From positions 9,207 to 73,206 of the forward strand of contig JBLMZM010000115.1 in the NCBI GenBank assembly GCA_050258815.1: a stretch of 64,000 nt of DNA. Reading direction: 5' to 3'. The notes below the pieces were generated by a model, which was given only the letters and a program-made list of their open reading frames with translations, did no database searches and had not been told where the DNA came from. Source of the DNA: JAAXKN01 sp050258815 (GTDB taxonomy: Bacteria; Bacteroidota; Ignavibacteria; Ignavibacteriales; SURF-24). Each line of letters begins with the position of its first letter. Positions within the stretch are counted from its first letter, which is position 1. Made by a program: the position numbers and the translations under genes. Below, piece by piece: positions 6,087 through 15,813 of the stretch.

Positions 6087-8303
6087 ATGATGAAAAATAT
6101 GTGTTACTTCATGATTACAATATTTCTATTACTGGCCGCCTGCCTGCCCGCTCAGCAGAAGACCGTAATAAAAGGGAAAGTATCGGATGAAGACCAAAAA
6201 CCACTTGCATCTGTAACTGTCTTTATTTCCGATTCTCCTGATGGAGTATTTAGCGAAGAAGACGGAACATTCTCATTTACAACTAAGCTTAAAGGCAAGG
6301 CTTCGCTGACAGCAAGCCTTCTGGGATATAAAACATGGAAGAAAGATATCGACCTCGACTCATCAGATGTAATAGAGCTTTCAATTAACCTCCGTCAGAA
6401 AGCCCTGAGCCTAAAAGAAGCCGTTATAACCGCCAGCTCATACGGCTCTGTCAAAGAGAAGGGATTGGTCCTAAGCCGCCTCGATATCCTAACCACCCCC
6501 GGAGGGGCAGCCGATATATACCAGTCCCTTAAAACCATGCCCGGATTAACCCAGGTCTCCGAAAGCGCTGAGCTTTACGTGCGCGGGGGTGATCCGATGG
6601 AGACGACCACAATCATAGATCAGGCTCCGGTTTATCACACCTTTACTTTTGAATCTGGCTACGGCGGTCTGTTTTCAAACATTAACCAGAGTATAATTAA
6701 ATCGCTCTACTTTACGAGCGGAGGATTTTCGGCCAGATATGGGAACAGCCTTTCAGGTATTCTTGACATCGAAACTGCCAATATACCTTCCAGCAAAAAT
6801 ATAAGCATTGGACTATCCATGGCTAATGCCTCAGTAACAGCAGGATTTCCCCTAATTGAAGATAAGTTCGGAGTCAGCTTCGACTATAACCAGAGCTTTA
6901 CTGGTCCCATCTTCTGGCTGAATGGCGGCCTCGACAAGTTTACTCAGGCACCTCAGTCGAAGAATGCCACAGCCTCAGTTATTTATTCCTACTCAGGGAC
7001 GGACAGGATTAAACTCTTCGGAGTATATGCTGATGACAGGGAGGGAGTTAATGTTGAACAGGCCGAATATAACGGTGAATTTCACGGAAACTCAAGAAAT
7101 TTATTTCTTAACCTTCAAAACAGCGGGCTTATAACGGGCAACCTTTTAATGCAAAATAGTCTTTCATTTAACAGATACGTAAATCTCTGGAAACTGGGCA
7201 TCCTTGACATAAAAAAGACAGACGAAGTCTACAACCTGAGGAATGATTTTGAATATATCCTTAGTAGTAAGGGTAAACTCCTTGCAGGATTTGAGCTGGA
7301 GCAGCGCGCAACGTCCTATGAAGGCATTATCCCCTCTTTAGATTATGATATCCGCCCCGATGCCCCTTCTAACGGCATCGATGCTGCACTGCGGAGAATG
7401 CGCTGGGGAGTATATTCTGAATACCAGTGGGTCGAACCACTTCAAATAGACAAGCTTACATTTTCAGGTGGCATTAGATTCGATCAGTTTACTGACCTTA
7501 GACTGCAATGGATCGATCCAAGGGCGACTTTAGGCTACAAGGTAAACAGCAAATCCAGCCTCTGCTTCTCCTGGGGTATATTTCATCAGATTCCGGATGC
7601 CAGACTGTTCGCAGCTATTGACGGAAATCCGAACCTCCTGGCCATGAAGGCAATTCATTATATCGCCTCTTATAACTATGAGATGAATGACCAGAATTCC
7701 TTTCGCGTTGAAGTCTACCATAAAAACTACTCTGATCTGCCTCTCGAAAATGATGCAGTTAATTATGACAACTCAGGTTATGGGTTTGCAAATGGAGTGG
7801 ACGTTATCTTTAAGGGACAGCTGCCTTTTGACGTAACAGGATGGATATCATATGGATATATTAACACAAAGAGGCTCTGGATGGATTTTAATGAATATAC
7901 AAGCAGTTCCTTCGATATAACACATAATCTGGCCATAGTTGCTAAACATAATATTTCATCAGAATTCCAGATAGGTATCAGCGCCAGGTATGCGACGGGC
8001 AAACCTTTTACTGACGTGACATCCACAATAAATCACTATCAGCAGAATATTTTTGAACCGGTCTATGCTAAAACAAACTCCTCCCGTTTGCCGGATTATA
8101 AGAGAATTGACCTCAGACTGAATTATTTTGACCAGCTGCCCAATGGCTTCCCTATTGTAGCCTATATGGAAGCCCTTAATATTTTTGATTTCAAAAATAT
8201 TTTCGGTTACTCATATTCAGATGATTATACACAGAAAAGAGCCATTCAAAGCTATTTTGGTCAAAGAATGATCGTACTGGGATTTACAATTAACATAAAT
8301 TAA
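6087..8303 (+). CDS. TonB-dependent receptor with carboxypeptidase-regulatory-like N-terminal domain
   Basis: An outer-membrane active-transport receptor of 738 residues. After the signal peptide (LLAACLPAQ, about residue 22) comes a carboxypeptidase D regulatory-like beta-sandwich (KGKVSDEDQKPLASVTVFISD to about 110). The plug domain follows (GGAADIYQSLKTMPGLTQVSESAELYVRGGDPMETTTIIDQAPVY, about 140-195), then a roughly 500-residue beta-barrel ending in an aromatic strand (MIVLGFTININ). Substrate is unknown. It is the last gene of the unit controlled by the winged-helix regulator, and a 12-bp stem terminator follows. It is smaller than typical SusC proteins, and there is no SusD partner, so it is not a standard polysaccharide utilisation pair. 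Confidence 0.92.
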   Translation: MMKNMCYFMITIFLLLAACLPAQQKTVIKGKVSDEDQKPLASVTVFISDSPDGVFSEEDGTFSFTTKLKGKASLTASLLGYKTWKKDIDLDSSDVIELSINLRQKALSLKEAVITASSYGSVKEKGLVLSRLDILTTPGGAADIYQSLKTMPGLTQVSESAELYVRGGDPMETTTIIDQAPVYHTFTFESGYGGLFSNINQSIIKSLYFTSGGFSARYGNSLSGILDIETANIPSSKNISIGLSMANASVTAGFPLIEDKFGVSFDYNQSFTGPIFWLNGGLDKFTQAPQSKNATASVIYSYSGTDRIKLFGVYADDREGVNVEQAEYNGEFHGNSRNLFLNLQNSGLITGNLLMQNSLSFNRYVNLWKLGILDIKKTDEVYNLRNDFEYILSSKGKLLAGFELEQRATSYEGIIPSLDYDIRPDAPSNGIDAALRRMRWGVYSEYQWVEPLQIDKLTFSGGIRFDQFTDLRLQWIDPRATLGYKVNSKSSLCFSWGIFHQIPDARLFAAIDGNPNLLAMKAIHYIASYNYEMNDQNSFRVEVYHKNYSDLPLENDAVNYDNSGYGFANGVDVIFKGQLPFDVTGWISYGYINTKRLWMDFNEYTSSSFDITHNLAIVAKHNISSEFQIGISARYATGKPFTDVTSTINHYQQNIFEPVYAKTNSSRLPDYKRIDLRLNYFDQLPNGFPIVAYMEALNIFDFKNIFGYSYSDDYTQKRAIQSYFGQRMIVLGFTININ

Positions 8304-8373
8304 ATACGGCACAGGATTCAGCCGGGCGTTATTCTAATGGTAAGTATTTGATGGATTCTATTTTAGAAATTTC

Positions 8374-8401
8374 AGACCTTGTAAGACGCCTTACAAGGTC
8401 T
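8374..8401. terminator. Terminator hairpin between convergent genes
   Basis: AGACCTTGTAAG pairs perfectly with CTTACAAGGTCT (12 bp) around a 4-base ACGC loop, followed by TTATATT on the plus strand. It serves the TonB-receptor operon and probably, from the other side, the cytochrome gene. Confidence 0.75.
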
Positions 8402-8416
8402 TTATATTATTGAGGT

Positions 8417-8764
8417 TTATTTTCCGGATTTCTTTGAGTGGCTTGCAAGCCAGGTAGAAAGAGTCTTCAGTTCAGCATCAGTTCCCTTGAACATAATTGG
8501 GTGCTTTTTTCCTTCCAGCTCTTCGTTCTTCTTCACAAACTTCTGGATCCACTCTGCTTTCTGTGTTGAACCAACCTCAGAAAGATCCGGAGCTTTGGAT
8601 TTTCCCGTTGCCTGAATATTTTCTGCCTTCATTGAATGACACATGTTGCATTTATTAGCTTCAAATATCTTTTTACCATCTGTGCTTTTATCCTGTGCAA
8701 ATGATACTGAACTTACAAGTGCCATCGAAAAAACGGCGGCCACAAAATACTTCGTATTTTTCAT
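8417..8764 (-). CDS. Small periplasmic class I c-type cytochrome
   Basis: An exported monohaem cytochrome c of 115 residues. The signal peptide ends SVSFAQ (about residue 24). The haem motif CNMCH gives C39, C42 and H43, and the distal ligand is probably M91 in KKHPIMFKGT. A final helix (ELKTLSTWLASHSKK) completes the fold. Such proteins shuttle electrons in the periplasm, but no reductase or oxidase is adjacent, so its partners are unknown. A GGAAGGGAAATG context provides the ribosome site. Confidence 0.9.
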   Translation of the reverse strand: MKNTKYFVAAVFSMALVSSVSFAQDKSTDGKKIFEANKCNMCHSMKAENIQATGKSKAPDLSEVGSTQKAEWIQKFVKKNEELEGKKHPIMFKGTDAELKTLSTWLASHSKKSGK

Positions 8765-9032
8765 TTCCCTTCCTGAATATTGTTAAAGTAACGATGAATT
8801 AATTAAATAAATACACACGAGGTAAAACTGTGGAAATTAAAAATAATAATCAATAGACTTATTGCTGGTCTGCAACTTTTTTCGGACATTTTGTCTTTAA
8901 ATTCCTCGAAAACATCGCTTTTGTATATTCAGCTTGCTAAAAGAATGCCAATTATTTAAGTTGAAAGTAATTTTTTGTTACTCTAACTGTACTAATTCCC
9001 ATCCATACCTAAAATCATAAGGAGTCATACCA

Positions 9033-10031
9033 ATGGTACCAATCCATAAGTCAGCCTCTGGTATTTTGGCCTTAGTAATCCTGATTGCACTCATTCTCCC
9101 GGCCGAATATCGCACACAAACACCAGAGCAGAGATTAATTGCTACCTTCTCTATCGTGGCCAGGGATTCATCCACGGGTGAACTGGGCGTTGCAGTTGCT
9201 TCCAGATTCTTTGCCGTTGGAACGGTCGTCCCCTGGGCTAAGGCCGACGTGGGCGCCGTAGCTACACAGTCTTTTGCAAATACTTCATTCGGGGAGCGGG
9301 GTCTCGAATTGCTCGCCCGTGGGGCTGCACCTGAGGAGGTAATTAAAATACTTCTTAGAAATGATAACGACCCCGACCGCAGACAGGTAGGCATTGTTTC
9401 AGCTGACGGAAAGTCAGTTACATATACCGGCAGTAAATGCCTCCCGTGGGCAGGTGGAAGAAACGGGAAAAATTATGCCGTTCAGGGAAATATCCTTGCG
9501 GGCGAAAGCGTGGTTACTTCAATGGAGGATGCATTCCTCAAAACAAAAGGCGCCCTCGGTGAACGCCTCTACGCTGCTTTGATGGCAGGTGATAAAGCCG
9601 GCGGTGATGCCAGGGGAAAACAATCGGCGGCATTGATTGTCGTCAAGGATAAGGCGGGTTACGGGGGTTTTAATGACAGGGCAATTGACATTCGCGTTGA
9701 TGACAGCCCGGAACCATTTAAGGAGCTGGGCAGACTGCTCGACTATGCACAGATGAATTACTCGTGGAACGTTGCCTGGACACTCTTTACTCAGGGCAAA
9801 GCATCAGAAGCCCTCCCGCATATGGAGCATTCAGCAAGCCTTGCCCCCGAAAACCCGGAAGTATTATATGATTTTGCCGTCATTCAGCTGGCAGCAGGGG
9901 AAAAAGAAACCTCATTAAAAACTCTGGAGAAGGCCCTGAGATTAAACCCGAACCTGAAAAAACAGGCAACAGGCGACAACGACCTGAAGACTTTACGCGA
10001 TGATCCCGAATTTATAAGGCTAACAAAATAA
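9033..10031 (+). CDS. Exported DUF1028 protein with C-terminal TPR region
   Basis: The N-terminal 30 residues are a signal sequence. Residues about 36-225 match the DUF1028 family, a putative Ntn-hydrolase-like fold (IATFSIVARDSSTGELGVAVASRFFAVG, ADVGAVATQSFAN, VQGNILAG, GDARGKQSAALIVVK). The C-terminal 90 residues contain a TPR-like pair (YAQMNYSWNVAWTLFTQGKASEALPHMEHSASLAPENPEVLYDFAVIQLAAGEKETSLKTLEKALRLNPN). DUF1028 proteins have no established reaction. The gene has AAGGAG upstream. It is followed 33 bases later by the duplicated sugar-binding-domain gene, so the two may be co-transcribed. Confidence 0.87.
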   Translation: MVPIHKSASGILALVILIALILPAEYRTQTPEQRLIATFSIVARDSSTGELGVAVASRFFAVGTVVPWAKADVGAVATQSFANTSFGERGLELLARGAAPEEVIKILLRNDNDPDRRQVGIVSADGKSVTYTGSKCLPWAGGRNGKNYAVQGNILAGESVVTSMEDAFLKTKGALGERLYAALMAGDKAGGDARGKQSAALIVVKDKAGYGGFNDRAIDIRVDDSPEPFKELGRLLDYAQMNYSWNVAWTLFTQGKASEALPHMEHSASLAPENPEVLYDFAVIQLAAGEKETSLKTLEKALRLNPNLKKQATGDNDLKTLRDDPEFIRLTK

Positions 10032-10064
10032 ATTTTCTGAAATAATTTATTCATAGGAGCGATA

Positions 10065-11120
10065 ATGGAGACAGAATTTTCCCGCAGTCTTTACAGAATT
10101 GGAATGCTGACTTTACTCTTTTTACTTGTTATCACCCTCGGCCACGCATCGGCACAGGACTGGAACAGGATCGTAAATCTTGAGAGTAAATGGAAGTTTT
10201 CACTTGGTGATGACAAAAAACGTGCTGAGACCGGATTCCAGGATAGTGGATGGGATGAGATAGAAGCACCGGCAGCCTGGGAAGAACAGGGATACTATGG
10301 CTATAACGGCTATGCATGGTACAGAAAACATTTTCAGTATACGCCGGGACTGGAAAAAGAGAATATCTATCTGGACCTGGGCTTTATCGATGATGTTGAT
10401 GAGGTATATCTGAACGGCAAACTCATCGGCAGCAGCGGTGCTTTTCCTCCTGAATACCGCACCGCAGCAGGGGTCATCAGACGATATGCGGTGCCGGCTA
10501 ACTCCTTTACAAAGGGAGATAACGTTATCGCGGTAAGAGTATATGATGCCTATTCAAGAGGCGGAATTTACAACGGTGAATTGGGCCTCTATTCTCTTGA
10601 GAATGCCCTTATCGCTGACATTGACCTCGAAGGCTCCTGGATGCTTAAAAAAGGAGATAATCCCGCCTGGAAAGAAATGACTGTAAGTGATCCTGGCTGG
10701 GGAGCAGTTGAAGTCCCGGGAGCATGGGAAGGAAAGTATGATGGCTTTGCTTGGTACAGAAAAGAATTTACTGTAGAAAAAGATATCACCTCGGATAAAC
10801 TCTTTCTGATGCTTGGCAAAATTGACGACCTGGATGAAACCTATGTTAACGGACAATTAATCGGCTCAACCGGCATAATTACTGAAGACATCAGTAAAAT
10901 AAAATTTCAGTGGGAAGCTGCTGAATTCAGATGTTATGTTCTCCCTGCGGGACTCCTTAAGAAAGGCGAAAAAAATGTTATTGCTGTCCGTGTTTATGAC
11001 GGTAGGGAGCGGGGAGGAATCTACCAGGGACCGGTAGGAATAATCAGACAGAACAAATATATAAGGTACTGGAAAGATAAGAACAAGAACTTCTTCAAGA
11101 ATATATTCGGAATCGAATAG
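10065..11120 (+). CDS. Exported protein made of two GH2-type sugar-binding (jelly-roll) domains
   Basis: After a signal peptide (ending GHASAQ, about residue 30) the protein consists of two tandem copies of a roughly 150-residue beta-sandwich resembling the N-terminal sugar-binding domain of family 2 glycosidases. Copy 1 (about 36-175) has SKWKFSLGDD, YAWYRKHFQ, DLGFIDDVDEVYLNGKLIGSSG and VIAVRVYDAYSRGGIYNG. Copy 2 (about 183-340) repeats these as GSWMLKKGDNPAW, FAWYRKEFT, LGKIDDLDETYVNGQLIGSTG and VIAVRVYDGRERGGIYQG. There is no TIM barrel and no glycosidase acid/base pair, so it probably binds carbohydrate rather than cleaving it. GGAGCGATA precedes the ATG. A long inverted repeat follows the stop. 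Confidence 0.85.
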   Translation: METEFSRSLYRIGMLTLLFLLVITLGHASAQDWNRIVNLESKWKFSLGDDKKRAETGFQDSGWDEIEAPAAWEEQGYYGYNGYAWYRKHFQYTPGLEKENIYLDLGFIDDVDEVYLNGKLIGSSGAFPPEYRTAAGVIRRYAVPANSFTKGDNVIAVRVYDAYSRGGIYNGELGLYSLENALIADIDLEGSWMLKKGDNPAWKEMTVSDPGWGAVEVPGAWEGKYDGFAWYRKEFTVEKDITSDKLFLMLGKIDDLDETYVNGQLIGSTGIITEDISKIKFQWEAAEFRCYVLPAGLLKKGEKNVIAVRVYDGRERGGIYQGPVGIIRQNKYIRYWKDKNKNFFKNIFGIE

Positions 11121-11130
11121 CCGTAACCAT

Positions 11131-11176
11131 ATGTCTGCAGATCCCGGGTAATATTTATTCCGTTATCTGCAGACAT
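11131..11176. terminator. Stem-loop after the duplicated-domain gene
   Basis: ATGTCTGCAGAT and ATCTGCAGACAT form a perfect 12-bp stem around a 22-base loop, ten bases after the stop. There is no U-run, so termination is likely but not certain. Confidence 0.45.
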
Positions 11177-11368
11177 TCATTTCCATTACTAAGCGCATAC
11201 TCTCCCCTTCTTTGTATGTCAAACTGCTGATTTTCGAGTACCACCGCTAAAGACCTGTTTATACCAGTTTTGGCTTTTATTTTAGGAAATAAAATTCAAT
11301 CTTATAGTTGATCTGGAATTTCCCCGCAGATAGGACTAAATCATTGCAATTTGTAAAAGAGGATTTTC

Positions 11369-12664
11369 ATGGCTGAACCTGAAATATTGATTATTGGAGC
11401 CGGGGCATCAGGACTCATAGCAGCAAGGCAGCTGGCAAAGTCCGGCAGAACAGTCTCCGTTCTTGAAGCACGCAACAGAATTGGCGGCAGAATTCATACC
11501 CTCTCAGTTAATGGCTTTGCAAAACCCATTGAAACAGGGGCCGAATTTGTACACGGCAGATTGCCCATCACACTGTCAATCCTGAAGGATGCCGGTATTC
11601 AAACCTCAGATATGCAGGGCATTACATACCAGCTTAAGGATGGCAGTCTTCAACAGAGTGAAGAATTTATTGAAGGTTTTCCTGAACTGATATCAAGAAT
11701 GAAGCAGCTGAAAAAAGACCTCCCCTTTGAGGAATTCCTGGATACCTGCATGAAAGAAGAGAACTTTAAGCAGTTGAAAGAGGAAGTTAAAAGATACGCC
11801 GAAGGATATGATGCAGCAGATATAAGAAGAGTCAGCAGTTTCGCGCTGCTGGAAGAATGGACAAGCGAGGCCGACTCCACCCCTTCACGCATCGTGGGCG
11901 GTTATACTGGTATGACAGATTTCCTGGCCTCAGAATGCAGGGAAGCTGGGTGCCCGATCCATCTCTCTGCAATTGTAAAAGAAATCAGGTGGCGGACAGG
12001 CCACGCCGAAATAATCTGCAGTAACAACCAGATATTTCATTCATCTAAAGTTCTGATAACCGTACCCTTGGGAATACTTCAGGCTGAGCGCGACAGCAAA
12101 GCCCGTATAAAATTTTCACCCGAAATTCCTCAGTTCCGTCCCGCAGTCATGTCAATGGGATTCGGTGAAGTAATAAAGGTCTTTTTCGAATTTAAGGAAA
12201 CATTCTGGGAAAATAATCCTGGTGAACCGATACTTAAACAGATGCCCGGACTTGGTTTCCTAATTTCTGATGCACCCGTTGCAACCTGGTGGACACAAGC
12301 ACCGGATAAACTTCCGCTTCTTACCGGATGGATGGCCGGACCAAAGGCAGGTGAGTTACGTAATTTGAGTAATGAGGAGATAATAAGAAAAGCAATGGAC
12401 TCACTAGCATATATTTTTGATACTGATCTGGCTTTTATAAATAAGCAGATGAAAGCCTTTCATGCTGCCAACTGGATGACCGACCCGTTTACCCTCGGGG
12501 CCTATTCGTACGCCACTGTTCATTCTGAAGAAGCCGTAAGGGTATTAACTGCTCCAGTCAATGATACACTCTATTTTGCCGGAGAGGCTCTGTATGCAGG
12601 ACCTGCAATGGGAACCGTTGAGGCCGCGCTTTCAAGCGCCCTGAATGCAGTAAAAATAATTTAA
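11369..12664 (+). CDS. Flavin-containing amine oxidase family protein
   Basis: A 431-residue FAD-dependent oxidoreductase. The dinucleotide-binding motif GAGASGLIAARQLAKSG, ending in an acidic residue (VLEARNRIGGRIHT), occupies residues about 8-45. The C-terminal FAD motif (LYFAGEALYAGPAMGTVEAALSSALNA) closes the protein. The aromatic-cage/active-site region includes TWWTQAPDKLPLLTGWMAGP. Polyamine and monoamine oxidases of this family convert an amine to an aldehyde with H2O2 release; the substrate here is unknown. There is no export signal. AGAGGA precedes the ATG. It is a single gene bounded by a terminator hairpin. Confidence 0.9.
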   Translation: MAEPEILIIGAGASGLIAARQLAKSGRTVSVLEARNRIGGRIHTLSVNGFAKPIETGAEFVHGRLPITLSILKDAGIQTSDMQGITYQLKDGSLQQSEEFIEGFPELISRMKQLKKDLPFEEFLDTCMKEENFKQLKEEVKRYAEGYDAADIRRVSSFALLEEWTSEADSTPSRIVGGYTGMTDFLASECREAGCPIHLSAIVKEIRWRTGHAEIICSNNQIFHSSKVLITVPLGILQAERDSKARIKFSPEIPQFRPAVMSMGFGEVIKVFFEFKETFWENNPGEPILKQMPGLGFLISDAPVATWWTQAPDKLPLLTGWMAGPKAGELRNLSNEEIIRKAMDSLAYIFDTDLAFINKQMKAFHAANWMTDPFTLGAYSYATVHSEEAVRVLTAPVNDTLYFAGEALYAGPAMGTVEAALSSALNAVKII

Positions 12665-12741
12665 TATTGAACCGTGGAACTCTGCTGATATTACCTTCTG
12701 TGGCAGTTCTGATTCAGAGAATATTGCAGTTTTAAAATGCA

Positions 12742-12789
12742 GATTGTATGAAAAAGGACATTCATTAAAATGCCTTCATTCATACAATC
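12742..12789. terminator. Long hairpin between convergent genes
   Basis: GATTGTATGAA pairs with TTCATACAATC (11 bp). The inner part AAGGACATT/AATGCCTT extends the stem with a bulge. It lies between the amine oxidase and the small winged-helix gene and could terminate both. Confidence 0.6.
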
Positions 12790-12822
12790 ATGCATCTCTA
12801 TTTTTCTCTAACTGCAGCACGT

Positions 12823-13005
12823 TTATTTGCTTGCCGGTTCCCAATAGCAGTTCTTAGGAGATACTATCTTCCCTTCTGTTTTTAATTTTTTCATTGCCTT
12901 GTCCACTTCTTTCCTGTCTATACCTGCCAATTCAGCAATCTGACCGGCACTTAAGGCTTTTTTTTCCTTTTTCATTGTATCCAGAACCTGTTCGGTTACT
13001 TCCAT
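12823..13005 (-). CDS. Very small winged-helix DNA-binding protein
   Basis: The 60-residue product is a minimal helix-turn-helix/winged-helix: MEVTEQVLDTMKKEKKALS, AGQIAELAGIDRKEVDKAMKKLKTEGKIV and a short wing ending NCYWEPASK. The frame extends 12 codons further upstream to another possible start. I chose the internal ATG because TGAGGG lies 6 bases before it, while the upstream codon has no ribosome site. Small proteins of this type occur in many bacteria and archaea without a defined role. It is monocistronic; a target cannot be inferred. Confidence 0.8.
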   Translation of the reverse strand: MEVTEQVLDTMKKEKKALSAGQIAELAGIDRKEVDKAMKKLKTEGKIVSPKNCYWEPASK

Positions 13006-13130
13006 GTTTTCCCTCACTGATTTTGTGAATATATATTGCAAATTGTGTTAGTTAACGATTTTGTATAATTCACAGACTCCTCTGTAAATTTTCGCACGCA
13101 TTTTACAAAAATTATTTTTTTATTGCAAAA

Positions 13131-15563
13131 TTAATCCTCCCGTTCTGTATATTTTGCAAATGCGCTCCTAACGGGTGCAGGCATTTGGGATGCCTCGCCA
13201 AATACAGATTTCCAGATTACCTCATTAAATTCAATCTCCGGAGTCGCGTCCTCCCTGCTAAGGTCCATCTGACTGCTTCTTAACTGTCCAAATGATCCCG
13301 GCTGGTTCTTCTCATTAAGATCAATATTTGCCGGACGCAACTTGTAAGTGCTTAAATCAGGTTTGCCGCTGAATGAGTTAAACATCGGCACTGCGGCAGC
13401 ATCATACTGCGACATTGGAGGCAGCCTTAGGATCAGTTCCATTGTTCTTAACATTGAACTGGTTGAATACATGCTGTGGTCAACAAATTTATGTTTTGTA
13501 TAAGGGCTTATAACCAGTGCTTCCGATCTGTGTGCATCAACGTGATCGGGTCCGTTCTGCGCGTCATCCTCTACGACGAAAATTGCAGAATTTTCCCAGT
13601 ATTTGCTGTGTGATATTCTCTCAACGAGCATGCCAAGCGCAAGATCGTTCTGGGCTGCGTATGCAAGAGGAGTCAGTTTTCCGCTGGCTGTACCCGAAGT
13701 GTGGTCATTGGGAAGCCTGATCACCTGGAATTGAGGAAGCTCCCCGTTTTTTTCGTATTCGTCGAACTCTTTCATCCAGTCCTTTACCCGCTCAACATCG
13801 GAATATCCCAGGTCCCAGCCACGGTAAAAAGGTGCCACATGTCCTTCCAGCGATTCCATCGCAGCTTTCGAAGAATCCATCATCGTTTTACCATTATGTA
13901 CAAATTCGCCATAGCTGCGGTAAGTGACATTATTTCTTTTACAGTTGTCCCACATGTAACCGTTGTAGGGATATGCAATTGGGTATCCTCCCTCATATTC
14001 ATAAACACCGCCGCGTCCGCCATAGTATGCAGGCCAGGACTTTTCCACATAATCAGTAGCATAGGCCCCCATAGACCAGTTATGGCCGTCAGCACTAACC
14101 TCAGCATCACAATAAAAATTATCCAGTAATACAAACTCCCTGGCTAAGGCATGAATGTTCGGCGTAACTTTTTCAGGGAAAAGGCACAATGCCGGGTCCC
14201 CATTTCCCTCTTCCATATCTCCCAGCACCTGATCATAGGTCCTGTTTTCTTTAACAATATAAAAAACGTGTTTAATCGGTGAAACCACGCCTGAATCAGC
14301 GGGGATAGGGTTTGACCTGTCAATTCTCAGTGAACCGGCTTTTTGAGTCAGCGGGCAGTTTTCATATACCTGTTTTGAATATTCGGCCAGTTGCGCTTCT
14401 GCGGGCTCTTCAATGAGCGAAAGTGTCCCTTTCAGCATCTTGCCTATAAATTCTGTTTCTTCGCCTTTGACCGTCGGATTCGGGCCATGCGGATTAGCAA
14501 ATGAGCGGCCTCCTTTGCCATTGGCAACCAGAATAATGTTCTTACCCGGCACTACTTTTACTGAGGTCGGATACCAGCCTGTTGGAATAAATCCCAGTGA
14601 ATGTGAGCGTCCCGGTTCCGATACGTCCATTACAGCCAGACAGTTGTTGTCGGCATTAGCTATATACAATTTTGTACCGTTACTGCTTAATGCCAGCGCA
14701 TTGGGAGTGCTTCCGGGAGCAGCAGCGGGCAGCAGGGCAGAATTCAGCTTTTCAATCTCTTTCTCCATTTTTATGTCAATTACTGAAACAGAATTCTGAT
14801 TCCCGTTTGCTACATACAGGTATTTACCATCGGCTGACTCCAGAATATCATTTGGATGATTACCGGCAGGAATCGTTTTTTCAACCTTACCCGTTTCCTT
14901 GTTCAATAGCGCAACTGCATCACCGCCCCAGAGCGAAATATAGACATAATTATTTTTCACAGATGACAGGCAGGTATAAGGTTGAGAAGGGAGTTTCAGG
15001 CTGGAAATAACCTTCTTTGTCTGGATATCCACAGTAAAGAATTCCGCACTCTGCTTTCCTGTTATATATAGTTCTCCCCGGGCTTCGTCAATATCAAGTC
15101 CGCCCAGCCATATCTTACTCTTGGGCCATTTTGGAGCAATGACAACTGAATCTGTTAAATTCAACTTCCCCTGGCTGAAACCATATATAAACACAACATT
15201 GTCGCTGCCGCCGGAGACGTATAGTTTCCGTCCATCACCGGAAAATTTTATACCCAGCCATGAGTTTGAGATGTTTACCGTCTGTACGGTTTCCAGAGAA
15301 TTCAGTTTCACAACGCTGAGTGTCGTATTGCTCTGCCCGTTATTAGTCGATATGGCGTAATTGCCGTCAGGGCTTATGGCAATATTTAACGGGAGGTCGC
15401 CTATATCAGCCTGCTTACCGGCAGGCGAAAGCTTCCATCCGTTCGAGAGAAGAATTTTATTCCCATCCGTGTTCCCGGGAGTAATTATTTTACTGCCTGT
15501 ACTGCATCCATATATGCACAGAACCGCACATATTATAAATATTGTATTTAATACAAATTTCAT
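13131..15563 (-). CDS. YncE-like beta-propeller fused to a phosphoesterase domain (lipoprotein)
   Basis: An 810-residue exported lipoprotein: the lipobox is VLCIYGCS with the acylated cysteine near residue 20. Residues about 45-350 form a YVTN/YncE-type propeller (repeats such as NKETGKVEKTIPAGNHPNDILESADGKYLYVANG). The second half is an alkaline-phosphatase-superfamily phosphoesterase (KHVFYIVKENRTYDQVLGDM, then LDNFYCDAEVSADGHNWSMGAYATDYVEKSWP, with late VVEDDAQNGPDHVDAHRSEALVISPYTK carrying metal-binding Asp/His). This two-domain architecture is widespread in Bacteroidota and usually annotated 'bifunctional YncE family protein/alkaline phosphatase'. The substrate is unknown; it probably acts on phosphoesters in the periplasm. 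It is divergent from the haem-binding gene. Confidence 0.9.
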   Translation of the reverse strand: MKFVLNTIFIICAVLCIYGCSTGSKIITPGNTDGNKILLSNGWKLSPAGKQADIGDLPLNIAISPDGNYAISTNNGQSNTTLSVVKLNSLETVQTVNISNSWLGIKFSGDGRKLYVSGGSDNVVFIYGFSQGKLNLTDSVVIAPKWPKSKIWLGGLDIDEARGELYITGKQSAEFFTVDIQTKKVISSLKLPSQPYTCLSSVKNNYVYISLWGGDAVALLNKETGKVEKTIPAGNHPNDILESADGKYLYVANGNQNSVSVIDIKMEKEIEKLNSALLPAAAPGSTPNALALSSNGTKLYIANADNNCLAVMDVSEPGRSHSLGFIPTGWYPTSVKVVPGKNIILVANGKGGRSFANPHGPNPTVKGEETEFIGKMLKGTLSLIEEPAEAQLAEYSKQVYENCPLTQKAGSLRIDRSNPIPADSGVVSPIKHVFYIVKENRTYDQVLGDMEEGNGDPALCLFPEKVTPNIHALAREFVLLDNFYCDAEVSADGHNWSMGAYATDYVEKSWPAYYGGRGGVYEYEGGYPIAYPYNGYMWDNCKRNNVTYRSYGEFVHNGKTMMDSSKAAMESLEGHVAPFYRGWDLGYSDVERVKDWMKEFDEYEKNGELPQFQVIRLPNDHTSGTASGKLTPLAYAAQNDLALGMLVERISHSKYWENSAIFVVEDDAQNGPDHVDAHRSEALVISPYTKHKFVDHSMYSTSSMLRTMELILRLPPMSQYDAAAVPMFNSFSGKPDLSTYKLRPANIDLNEKNQPGSFGQLRSSQMDLSREDATPEIEFNEVIWKSVFGEASQMPAPVRSAFAKYTERED

Positions 15564-15813
15564 GGCTAATACCCTGGTATTTATTATTAAACTTGTTTTT
15601 CTATAGTACGTAAATTTCTTCAGTTGATAATAATGAACGCTGACAAATAAAACAACAAACAGTTACATCAAATAATCAGATTACCCTGACCGGAAATTTT
15701 CTGTTACATGGAACCCGTTCCCGCTTTTTAATTGACTGTGGCTGTTTTTGATTTGATAAATTAAAATTTGTATAATGAATAAATACAACTAACATGAGGC
15801 CTTCAGTAAAATT

